NCBI RefSeq assembly: GCF_029633865.1
Contig: NC_079212.1
Span: forward strand, 88,102,486-88,166,485
Direction of reading: 5' to 3'
Source of the DNA: Lampris incognitus
Lineage: Eukaryota > Chordata > Actinopteri > Lampriformes > Lampridae
Length of the DNA: 64,000 bases
Positions 22,601-33,800 of the stretch are shown piece by piece. The notes under the pieces were generated by a model. The model saw only the letters and a list, made by a program, of their open reading frames with translations, did no database searches and had not been told where the DNA came from. A program made the position numbers and the translations under genes. The first letter of the stretch is position 1; every line of letters begins with the position of its first letter.

Positions 22601-23219
22601 TGATCAGACCTCACTCACACACTGTGGTCCTTCTAAAACACAGACACAGGTCAGGTCAAGATTTGATCGCCTAGTCAAACCTGTGAACAGGCTCATAGAA
22701 ACCATGTCCAGGCAGGATGTTGTTCAGGACAATTTCAATGTTAAGGCTGTCTGAAAATCTGTGTTCCGGGCTTTTGCTGACTAACACCTTAATCAGATAG
22801 CCTATGCCTTTATGGGTCCAAATGTTTTTTGTATTGGTGTAGTGTTCCTCTGTTTTCATTGTCTTCTCTGTCATGGGCCTGCACTACAATGTGTTAGGGT
22901 CTTGTTGGGTGTACAAGGCACCCTGAGGGATAACCGCTGCTCTCATACCACTTCATCCTTATGGGATACATTTGGTGTTTTTGTTTTTGTTTTGTTTTTT
23001 ATGCTGGCCCTTTGTAAATTGTCAATTTGTAGTGTTTTCTTTGATGCATACTGGATAGACGGTGCTCAAATTTGATGAAATTCAGTGGGGGTGGGTGTAA
23101 CAGAGTTAAAAATGCACTTTAATAATTCGTATTTCCAAATAGTATTTGTGAGTTTTGTCTTATTGAGTAATTTTTATTTACCGTTATTTTCAATATGGTC
23201 AATGTAAATTGTAAACTAT
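16664..23219 (+). mobile_element. Decayed Gypsy element related to the 1164-9437 copy
   Basis: Segments in several frames, broken by stops and frameshifts, follow the order gag (16790-17257; zinc knuckle CKVCNDPSHTTTSHC near 18000), protease (LDSGS near 18340), reverse transcriptase (19200-19660; YLDN replaces YLDD near 19680), RNase H (20160-20600), integrase (20950-21680, with HSDQG and PYHPMGNG) and a C-terminal tail (NRLIETM near 22700). The tail motif and the capsid motif FRGDSSDK are shared with the first element, so both are of one lineage. A purine tract ends at 23095 and TGTAACAG follows, probably the start of a truncated 3' LTR. No 5' LTR was found. It lies between vhl and tatdn2, on the same strand. 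Confidence 0.85.
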
Positions 23220-23221
23220 GG

Positions 23222-23305
23222 CTGGGATGGACTGGCAGCCTGACCGGGGTGTCGCCCTGCCTGCCTCCCAATGACTGCTGGGATAGGCTCCAGCAACCGT
23301 TTGTG
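23222..23305 (+). repeat. SINE tail fragment
   Basis: The stretch GACTGCTGGGATAGGCTCCAGC is shared, in either orientation, with repeats at 32462, 43748 and 44838. Confidence 0.65.
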
Positions 23306-24020
23306 TGCATTTAGAGCTAGGGAAGACAAATTCAAAGCAAAACTCATCAGTTTTATTTTAGTTCATTACATTAGCTGCTGGCTGGGACACTTGGTCTGAG
23401 TATGTTAAAAACAGGTGTTCTTAATCAAAACAGACTAGAAATCAATATGACATTATTATTATTATTATTATTGTTCCTATTATATGGCAACATCAGAGGA
23501 CACAGTGACTTCAAAGTGTCATCGATATTAATGAGATGAACGAACGAACGAACGAACGAACAATGAATTGTTTGAGGTTTGGCACGTGCTGTGATTCCCC
23601 TATCTATAGCATTTAACCATGGCAGTAGTGGGATTGTTAGATTACGAATTGCACCTAAAACTTGAACTAAATGTCTGGTTATTTTTATCTGCAGTGGCGG
23701 CTGGTGCTAAAAAATATTGGGGCGGCGCAATTCACCTTGACGCAGCACACCTGACAGCTGCTTTAACGCAGTCACAGAGTTATTAAGGACAATGTAGCCT
23801 ATAGATTTTATCAGGGTTGGTAGACGGTGGATGATTGACAGTCGAGACAAGGCGTCGTGGTGGTGTGAACATGATTGACAGACACGAGAACTGTCCAGTC
23901 ACATTAGATCAAAAACAATAACAATTCGCTGCCAATAAAAGTGGGCGTGTCTGGGGCGCCACAGAACTGCGCCCCCTGACAAATCTGAAGAAGCCAATCA
24001 GACAGCAGCCTCAGGTCACC
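23306..24020. other. Repeat-poor stretch with short microsatellites
   Basis: It contains (ATT)n near 23452-23472 and (GAAC)n near 23537-23561. From 23692 the sequence CAGTGGCGGCTGGTG looks like a hAT terminus, but no matching inverse end was found. Confidence 0.35.
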
Positions 24021-24904
24021 TGCTCACAACAAGTTTGAGGGCTTACATAAGGTATGGTTTGGCCGGCGCCCCTCACCCAGGAAGTATATGTGTTCAGACA
24101 GGAAGTATATGTATTCAGACAGGAAGTATATGTGTTCAGACAGAAATCAATCAAATACCATTTGAACCAATATTTAATGCTGCTCACAACAAGTTTGAGG
24201 GCTTACATAAGGTATGGTTTGGTCGGCGCCCCTCACCCAGGAAGTATATGTATTCAGACAGGAAGTATATGTATTCAGATAGGAAGTATATGTATTCAGA
24301 CAGGAAGTATATGTATTGTCGCGGGACTGGGTTTAGATGTTCTTATATTAAGTAGTTGGAGGCTGGGAATTATGGTGCGACAACACAGTCTCTGGCGTTA
24401 ATTAGCCGGGCTAGGCTACGGGTTTAGCAACCCACCTTGCACTGCTCCTGCAGTCTGCAGACGATGACGGACGCTGGCTAGCCTGGCTGGGATGGTCTCA
24501 CTCTGCAGACACTCGCACTGTCACTGGCTGCACACTCTGATCTCTCTCTGGGGGCTGGTAATCACTCTTACTGGTTCTATTATGGTCGTCGCTGGTTAGT
24601 CACTGTCTTGCGTCAGCTCAGTCGAGGTGTAGGAGTCAGGAATGTTACGTCTGATCGCTAACACGTTATGCTAAGCTAACACTGTGTGACAGTCTGTAAA
24701 CCACTATAACAACTAACCCACGCTGTGCTGTGCGATGGATAACAATAGGCAGCACGCACGCATTCCTAAGTCTCTTCTCATTGGCTAACAGGGTCTCGCG
24801 TTACTTTAGTCAGACTGTCTGTCTGTCACTATCCGTCAGGGAGCTGTCCCGCAACAGTATTCAGACAGAAATCAACCAAACACCATTTGAACCAATATTT
24901 AATG
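24021..24904 (+). repeat. Two 160-bp repeat units with internal 21-bp repeats, split by a solo LTR
   Basis: Unit 1 starts at 24021 and unit 2 at 24181 (TGCTCACAACAAGTTTGAGG). Each contains three or four copies of AGGAAGTATATGTATTCAGAC. Unit 2 is interrupted at 24316 and resumes at 24861. Confidence 0.85.
24317..24856. mobile_element. Solo LTR (540 bp) with 4-bp target duplication
   Basis: It begins TGTCGCGGGAC and ends GTCCCGCAACA (TG..CA with about 11-bp inverted ends), flanked by GTAT at 24313-24316 and 24857-24860. It interrupts the 160-bp repeat, whose sequence continues on the other side. No coding sequence. Orientation is not determined. Confidence 0.82.
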
Positions 24905-25060
24905 GCTGCTGACAGACTGACCACACTTTTATTTCATCATTATTTGCATTATACAACTAAATTATATTCAACATGTTTAAGCAGATTTTCATCTCTTGAT
25001 ATTTGAAGCCCCCACCCGGCTGGGTAAACTAAACCAAGCTAAACGGCTGCAGCGTCGGCT

Positions 25061-25219
25061 GCCAGATTGCAGGTCACGCTGACTTCCGGTCGGCGGATGT
25101 GCGCGTTCCGAGTGAAGCGGAACGGCTGCAGCCTGATTGCAGGTCACGCTGACTTCCGGTCGGCGGATGTGCGCGTTCCGAGTGAAGCGGCGGAAGGCTT
25201 GACGGACGTTTATCGGCAG
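25061..25219 (+). promoter_or_regulatory. tatdn2: Likely tatdn2 promoter and non-coding exon 1
   Basis: CpG-rich sequence with two copies of a 70-bp unit, each with an ETS site (ACTTCCGG at 25082 and 25152), typical of TATA-less housekeeping promoters. It ends with a consensus donor CAG|GTAAGT at 25219/25220. The first coding exon of tatdn2 begins downstream with an acceptor, so an upstream non-coding exon is needed. The link is inferred. Confidence 0.5.
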
Positions 25220-25657
25220 GTAAGTCGACGACGTTTTCAAGGGCAGATTATTATGATACCCAGATATCACAAGCGACACCTTTCTGGTCACACGGATCTC
25301 TTATTATTGAGGCCAGTTAATTACGTTTATCGTCGTCGGCAAGACTTCTTCGTTTTAGCCGTTGGCGTTAACGGTACGGAGTCCTAGCTAGCAGGGCTAG
25401 CTTAGCATCTAGTGTGGCGGGTAAGGAAAAACAAACTCTCGCTACGGGGCTGATCTTCACTTAATCATAGTTTGCCGTCTAATTAATTAAGTCATATATG
25501 CGTTTAGCTGTTTAACCAAAGTATGCAGCTGGGCTACTTTGAATTGGAAGAAAAGCATCTAAGCTGCCTTTTTTTCCGCCCTCCGAAGCAGCGGCTCGGT
25601 TGAGTCAACGATGGCTGGAAAATTCGTGTCGTAACGGCAGGTGAACAGTTTAACTAA

Positions 25658-25691
<34 letters not shown>

Positions 25692-25710
25692 CCAGTCGGA
25701 CTATTTATAT

Positions 25711-27140
25711 CTACTCCCGTATTTTCGTAATGTGTGTGTAAAACTAAAGCACTTATGATCCTAATTCTTTTTGGAGGTGGTAGGTATTGTCTCAGAGAGT
25801 AAGGGGGAAAAATCCTAGAAGATTAGAATTATGCATAATTATGCAAAATATGAATTTTTCTAAAAATGGCTAAAAACCCACTTTTCTCGGCATTTCAGAT
25901 GATTCTGAGCATCTTTGATTTTTTTCACCTATATAAAAAAAATTTTTTCTGGGACTCAAATGTTTTGCATTATGCAAAATATGCATTTTTGCAAAAATGT
26001 ACTTATGATCCTAATTTTTTTGGAGGTGGTAGGTATTGTTCCAGAGAGGACCAGAAAAATAGCAGGAAATTGAAATATGCATAATTATGCAAAGTATGCG
26101 TTTTCTAAAAATGGCTAAAAAACACTTTTCTCGGCATTTCAGATGATTCTGAGCATCTTTGATTTTTTTCACCTATATAAAAAAAATTTTTTCTGGGACT
26201 CAAATGTTTTGCATTATGCAAAATATGCATTTTTGCAAAAATGTACTTATGATCCTAATTTTTTTGGAGGTGGTAGGTATTGTTCCAGAGAGGACCAGAA
26301 AAATAGCAGGAAATTGAAATATGCATAATTATGCAAAGTATGCGTTTTCTAAAAATGGCTAAAAAACACTTTTCTCGGCATTTCAGATGATTCTGAGCAT
26401 TTGGGGGGAGAGAGTTGGAGTGGGGGGGGGGGGGGGGGTTTAGGGGCAGGGGGAAGGTGGTTAGCTGGCAGGATGAAGAGGAGGGAGATTTAGACTGGTG
26501 GATAACCAAACCGCTACATTGTAGCCGGGTTCTTCTAGTCAACTCCCATATTTTCGTAATGTGTGTGTGTGTTAGTTAGTGTAGATAGCGGGACCGAAAA
26601 CTAAAGCATTTATGATCCTAATTCTTTTTGGAGGTGGTAGGTATTGTCTCAGAGAGTAAGGGAAAAAAATCTCAGAAGATTAAAATTGTGCATAATTATG
26701 CATAAATATGCAAAATATGCATTTTTCTAAAAATGGCTAAAAACCACTTTTCTCGGCATTTCAGATGATTCTGGGCATCTTTGATTTTTTTCACCTATAT
26801 AAAAAAAAATTTCTGGGACTTAGAAATGTTTTGGCATTATGCAAAATATGCATTTTTGCAAAAATGCACTTATGATCCTAATTTTTTTTGGAGGTGGTAG
26901 GTGTTGTTCCAGAGAGGACCAGAAAAATAGCAGAAAATTAAAATAATTATGCTTTTTTCTAAAAATGGCTAAAAACCACTTTTCTCGGCATTTCAGATTA
27001 TTCTGAGCATTTGGGGGGAGGGAGTTGGAGTGGGGGGGTGTAGGGGCAGGGGGAAGGCGGTTAGCTGGCAGGATGAAGAGGAGGGAGATTTAGACGGGTG
27101 GATAACCAAACCGCTACATTGTAGCGGGGTTCTTCTAGTA
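25711..27140. repeat. Higher-order AT-rich repeat array in the putative first intron of tatdn2
   Basis: A subunit of about 241 bp (CTTATGATCCTAATT, TTGGAGGTGGTAGG, AATTATGCAAA, TTTCTCGGCATTTCAG) recurs near 25752, 25999, 26242, 26607 and 26866. Two large blocks each end with a poly-G and TTAGCTGGCAGGATGAAG segment (26400-26540 and 27010-27140). A run of (CAAT)n lies just upstream at 25662-25693. Confidence 0.8.
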
Positions 27141-27825
27141 GCACTTATAATACTCTTAACTAAAACATAATTACAACCCAGCAGCACTTCGGTATAATTT
27201 ACACTGCTGTGAACCCAAGACCGCATTTGGCCAGGGGAAGAAGTTGCAATGGCAACCAAGGCTGGAACATTTCTTTGATTTTTCTGCCACATAGCTAGCT
27301 GAAAGAGAAGCTTCTAACACTGTACTAATGGTTACGGCTCCAGGGGTCATGGAGTACATGTTATTGCCACAAAGTTTAGATTCCCCAATCCGCGTCTAAA
27401 TAAAGTTAAGACTTGGAGAACATTTATTCGTATTGTGGTCTTTCATGTATAACCTAGAAATGTAAATGTGAGATATTGACACGTTATTGCTATCAGTCGG
27501 ATATTGTAGAGAAAATTACTGTCACATTGTACTGCCCTGGTTTTTTCTGCAAACACAAGCCAAATGCCTTTATGAGAAGTGGAAATGAGAATTTATAAAC
27601 GGGTTGATGAGGCTGATAGTAACCCTGAGTCAGGATTTATAGGTGGAAGAGTGTCAGCCATATGCTCTCATTTAAGAATTAACATGTTACCACAGTTCAT
27701 GACAAAGCAATCTACAAAATTCAGCTTTGCTGGATGTTAATGGTGTTCTGGTGCTTGGGTTTAGGAGGCTTTATATGCTCATGTGCACTTATTTTCTCAT
27801 TTTTAATTTGCTCAGGTTCTGTGAC
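27141..27825. other. Upstream intron of tatdn2 and 5' end of coding exon 1
   Basis: No repeat was recognised. An acceptor (TTTTTAATTTGCTCAG) ends at 27815, so the exon starts at 27816. Confidence 0.5.
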
Positions 27826-30800
27826 ATGGAAAACAAGAAGAAGTTGAAGGTTGAGAGGTTACAAACTGCATTCAGTTCCCCTGACAATTTTTGGGGGAGA
27901 AGTGCTGGTCAGTTCATGCCTACTGGTTTGAGTATGTCACCAAGTGAAGACTTTAGGGCACCTTCCCCTGTTCATAATACGTTTTCAAGATCTGTTGGTA
28001 TTGGAGCACTCAACTTAAGCACACCCAAGAGAAAAGTAGATGTTCTGGGTGAAAGCAGTCAGTCTGTCGGCAAAGTCAAACTCCGGAAGCTCTCAAGAAA
28101 ACATTTCAAAGATCTACGTCCCTCCAAGGTAAATATGAATCCTTGGTTATGTTCTGGTATATTCATCCAAGATGATTTAGACAGTACCACTTTCTTGTGA
28201 CAGCATCACAGCTGGTGTTTTTATGAAAACTATAAATGGTCACTTATTCATACCTTGTTAGCTTCTTTTTCCTTTGATTTTCCTCTGTGGTCAGCTGTAT
28301 CATAATTAGTTATGTCCATAGGCAGATTTAAAGGACGGCATGTCCAGACTGGAATCATCTGAGAGTCTGAAGGTATCAATTCCTTCATCTCATTCTTTCA
28401 AATCGAAGAAGAAAACCAGGACACCAGAGGAAGGCTCAAAGGCCATCTATTTGAAGGCTTTGACTGACGCCATTGGCCAAAGAGAAGGGAAAAAATCCCA
28501 GACCAAGATCCCACGCACCTTTCCACCCAAAAAGCCCTCACCAGTGATGACTAGGATTCCTAGTTTAGGGCCAGATGATGGCAAGGTCCTGACCATGGGC
28601 TGCTGCTCACCACAACCAGAGACTAAATGTATGGATTCAGGTTCTAACCATGAAAAGGATCACCCATTTCCAGAAACACCGCATAACAATTTACATCTGA
28701 AAATGGATAAGAGGGTAAGTCCCAGCTAATATAAAACAAGCTTTGTTCTTTTTTTGTTTTTAGAGATTGCAAGTTTTGTTGACAATTATAGAGTTGAAAA
28801 TCTTAATTTCTATTATTTTTATCGCTGATTTAAGATTGTAGTGATGAAAGGAGAGGATTCATCTGATGCTGAGGATTCTGTTTTTGTGGAGTCACTCTCC
28901 CAAAACAAGTCCTCCTCTCCAGAGGAAGAACCAACTGCCACCTTGAGTTACTTATCACTCCCTGCACTGGAATATGTGCCCAATCCAAAGATCCCCCGTG
29001 TAGACCATAATCTTTTCTCTACTCACTACCCCTGCCTGGACTTCACAACTCCCAGCAGAGACTCAGATTCTGGCTGTACCGTTCCCTACCTCTCCACCAC
29101 TGTCAGTCGCTCTCGCAGTCCTGCTAGACGGGTGTCCTTGGGGTCAGAGCCTACATTGATCAATGACCATTCCCTTGCAAATCAGATTGGCTTCATTGAC
29201 ACGCACTGTCATCTGGACATGCTGTATGCAAAGCTAAGATACTGTGGGACCTTCAGCAACTTCCGAAATATATACCGGAGCAGCTTTTCTGCAGAGTTTC
29301 ACGGTTGCATCGCAGACTTCTGCAATCCACAGCTGATGGTGAGAGACGCACTGTGGGAAGGTTTGCTGGCTGAAGACTTTGTGTGGGGGGCCTTTGGATG
29401 CCACCCTCACTTCGCTAAAGAGTACTCGGATGTCCATGAACGCAGCATTCTTAGAGCCATGCAGCATCCCAAAGCTGTGGCATTCGGAGAGATCGGCTTG
29501 GACTACTCCTACAAAAACTCCACCAACTCTTCTAAGCAGAAAAAGGTAAGGTCTCATCTGACCTGACGTAATTGTAAAAAAAAGCTTACTAGCTCAATCC
29601 CTGTTTATCCTATACTTTTGGAGATAGGTGTGCATGTGTGTGTGTGTGTGTGGGGGGGGGGGTTAGTTTCTGTGGCTCATACAGTACTTTGTTATTTGTG
29701 GTTTGGTTTCCTCTGAAGGTATTTGAGCGTCAGCTGAATCTGGCTATGGCCATGCAGAAACCACTTGTGATCCACTGCAGGGATGCAGATGATGACCTAC
29801 TGGAGATCATGAAGAAGTGTGTTCCTCGAGACTATAAAATTCATAGGTGTGTCTGGTAACAGGTTTATTTGCTAATGTGGATGACAGTTAATCATCTTAC
29901 TAATAATCATCTTCATTGTTTCTTAAGGGGCATGTCTGCCCTCGGGTTACTCATAGGATAGAGTAGGTTTATTTTTTCAAGATTGACCCTTTAAAAAGAA
30001 TCGTCAACAGCTTTTGTGAAACGATGTGCTACTGTTTTGCATTCAGAATAACTAAAAGAATCAATCATGGTGACTTATAAAAGCATTATCAAACAACCAC
30101 ATGTATTTCTCTGGCAACATAACTTAGTTTGGATCATTTACATTTTGTACAGCTTCTTTTAGCTTAACCTTGCGGACTCGCACACGTTTGAACCCACAGA
30201 TGATACCATCAACAAAATTGTAGATGCTTAAGAATGTGTTAATTCAGAAAGATCAGGCTAGCTAGGGAACGCAAGGGGTGGGGGGCTTATAAAATAAACC
30301 AAATGAAATTGTAAAAAAAAATATGGAAATTTGATTTGAATGCGGCATTTCCAAGCTATATTTTCTCTCCCTATCATAAGATGAATAGAACAATAAGATT
30401 GATAAATTAAATTGTTTCCTGCTTCATTAGTTCTTGCTAGTAGCCTCTCTGTTGTGCTTAAACTTTGATGAAGGCCTAGATTTCCTTATTGAGAAAAAAA
30501 TTGCAGAATATCAAAAAACAGTTATTACATAATATTCTGCATAATTCAATATTTGCCTGTATTTTTCTCTATATAAAACAAAATGAAAACAAACTAATCA
30601 ATGAACGGTAACAAACATGGCGTCACTAACCATAGAACAACCTAGAATGGTAAATCTGTGATTATCTAGTTTGCCGTGACATTTTGGAATTTTTAAAAAA
30701 TTAGACAATAATGATAATGGCAAAATTTCCATCTAATTATGTATACGTATTTTAGGATTTTGCCCAATGGCTCTGTTGAATATGAATTTGGGCGCTCATC

Positions 30801-33800
30801 TCTGGCAATGTGAATGGATGACTACCGGATGGTATGATGCAGCAGTGTAACGGGTCGGCACCAGGCCCCAATGCAAGATGGTCAAAGCGGGTCCCGGCCT
30901 GCCCATCACAATCAGACGTAACATCACGTAATATCAGTAGCAAATGAAAGAAGTGAAAACATGTAGCCTTAAAACAACCAGCAACAGCGAAACACACTGC
31001 ACAGTTGACCCCTAAATGAAATGAGTACTAGGAAAACGGACAGCCGTGCTATCGAAGAGGAGCTAAGAGTCTCGTGACGTCCAGTGTTGTGTTTGTCTGT
31101 CTTAATACATTCAATTAGATCTGGATTTGTTGCAGAGGCCTCTTCCACCTCTCTAGTAGTGAGTGCTTTTGGGGTGGTGTTTATGGCTACAAAGCTTGTG
31201 TAATCATCTGAGCCATGGGCATGTCTCTCTTGCTTTGCTGTCTTTCCCAGCAGTCGTGACAATGGGTCAGCCATTTTTTGTTTGCCCAGGATGTGTACTA
31301 CTTGAAAATTGTATGGCTGTAGCCTAAGTACCCACCTCTATGCGGGCACAGGGTTTGGATTGGGGCCCGTATATTATTTCTAATGGCTTATGGTCAGTTA
31401 CCAAATCAAACCTTCGGCCATACACATAGGGGTGTAGTCTCTCGCAAGCCCATGCAAGAGCTAGAACCTCTCTCTCTGTCAGAGTATTTCCTCTCACAGT
31501 CAGTTAAACTACGACTCACATAGTATATTGGCACTTCCTGTCCCTGTTGGTTCTGAACCAGTACTGCACCTAAACCTACTGGACTGGCGTCTGCTATCAC
31601 TTTGGTTGGTGCATCCTGTCAAAATATTTTAAGGTGCCAGCTCTAGCGCCTTGAATGACCTTCTCTGTTGCAATCCAAATACGAATGGTGTGTCCTCTCT
31701 TGTTAAGCGATGCAGGCGCTCTGATAATGTTGCAAATTGTGGGATGAATCTGCTACTATACCCCACAAGTCCTAAGAAACTCCTCACCTCTGCGGGATTC
31801 TCTGGTTCCCGAACATCTGCCACTGCTTTGCACCCTCTCTGCCGTTGGTCCGATGCCCTTATCAGACAACAAAATTTCCATGAATATTAGCAAGTTCAAG
31901 ATAGTGCTAGACTAGCCTACATTACCGGTGATGTTGCGCCTGCACATAGACAACATTATTCATGTCTACGCATAGGCCTTGTAAACACAAAACCCAAGTG
32001 TGTATTAGTCAAATAAATAATAAATAAGTTCTACTTACATCATAGGTGCACTCTAAGGGCCTTTTTGCTGTGTTAAGTCATCTATTCTGCGTAGTATGCA
32101 GTAGTACACATGTCCATAGTTACGTGGGGGGCACACATATACACATATACCGTAGAGTCGGTGCTCAAGATCTTTTTTTTTTTTTTTTGTATTTATTTTA
32201 GAAAAGTGTTAATTTCACATCAACATCACTGTATGGAGACTCAGATAGTACCATGTACATTCAAAACAAAAAGTTTTGCAGTGTGTTTGATAATAATTTC
32301 ACTGCCTGGCTCTTCCACAGGCTTTCTTTTATAACATTAAGTTTAATTATTTATGTTCGAACATGGAAAGTTTTCACCGTAGATATTACAAGGGGTTGAA
32401 GGGGGAAAAGAAAGAGTAAAGAGCAAGCTGTTAGAGTTCATAAAATAATACAAGTTACATTACATTCATTCATTCATTCATTGTCCAAACCGCTATCCTT
32501 ACTCAGGGTCGCAGGGATGCTGGAGCCTATCCCAGTAGTCATTGGGCGGCAGGCGGGGAGACACCTTGGACAGGCCGCCAGACCATCACAGGGCCGACAC
32601 CAAATTCATTCATTCTAGAGAGAGGAACAAGACAAGGCTGTTTGCACCTCATCACTCTTCTTCTCCTTGTTTATAGAACCCCCGAGCCAATGGATTCGAC
32701 AAAATGCTGAAATTAAGTTGATAGACATGCTATCGGGGAACATAAATTGGTCCTATGTGCTAATGACATATTGATATATCTAACGTAACCTACACCGTCA
32801 CTCCCAAAATGGATGCATCTACTAGAAAAATATGGGATGCTCAGGTTATAAGCTTAACATACAGAAAACTCAGGTAATCACATTTACGACCCATCCAGCC
32901 ATATTAGGGGAAAATATAAATTGAAATGCGATGCAGAATCAATTGAATACCTGGGTGTCAACCTGCCTAAAGGTATCTCAAAATTATTTGACCCTAATTA
33001 TGACCCAATGAATGAAAAGATAAAATCTGACATATTGAGATGGAATGTTATTCCCTTCTTGAATTTGAGTTCCAGAGTAGAGTCGATCGAATTGTACACA
33101 CTGCCAATGTTATATCTTTTTCAGTCCCTCCCAGTAAAGCTACCCACCAAACAGTTTATGTAATGGGACAGGTTGATATCCAGATACTTACGGCAAGGGA
33201 AAAAACCCAGAATCGGGTATAAAACTTTACAATTACGAAAAGAATGTGGTGGCATGGGCCTCCCCTGCTTACAAGAATACTATTATGCAGCACCGTTAAG
33301 GCCATTAATTTGTTTATGTATGCCAGCATACCCCACAAGATGGGAAGAAATAGCAGCGAAATAGCAGCAATAGCAGCGATGATGGCAGATACTGAATTAC
33401 AATAAGATGGTAAACAAAGATAACCCTTGGATTAATATACCCCCCCCTTTTTTTCCCCCTATTGTATCCAGCCAATTACCCCACTCTTCCGGGCCGTCAC
33501 GGACGCTGCTCCACCCCCTCTGCCGATCCGGGGAGGGCTGCAGACTACCACATGCCTCGTCCAATACATGTGGAGTCGCCAGCCATTTCTTTTCACCTGA
33601 CAGGAGTTTCACTAGGGGGACGTAGTGCGTGAGAGGACCCCCCTATTGACCCTCCCCCCTGAACAGGTGCCCTGACCGACCAGAGGAGGCGGTAGTGCAG
33701 TGACCAGGACACATACCCACCTCCACTTTCCCACCCATAGAAGCAGCCAATTGTGTCTGCAGGGACGCCCGACCAAGCTGGAGGCAACACGGGGACTCGA

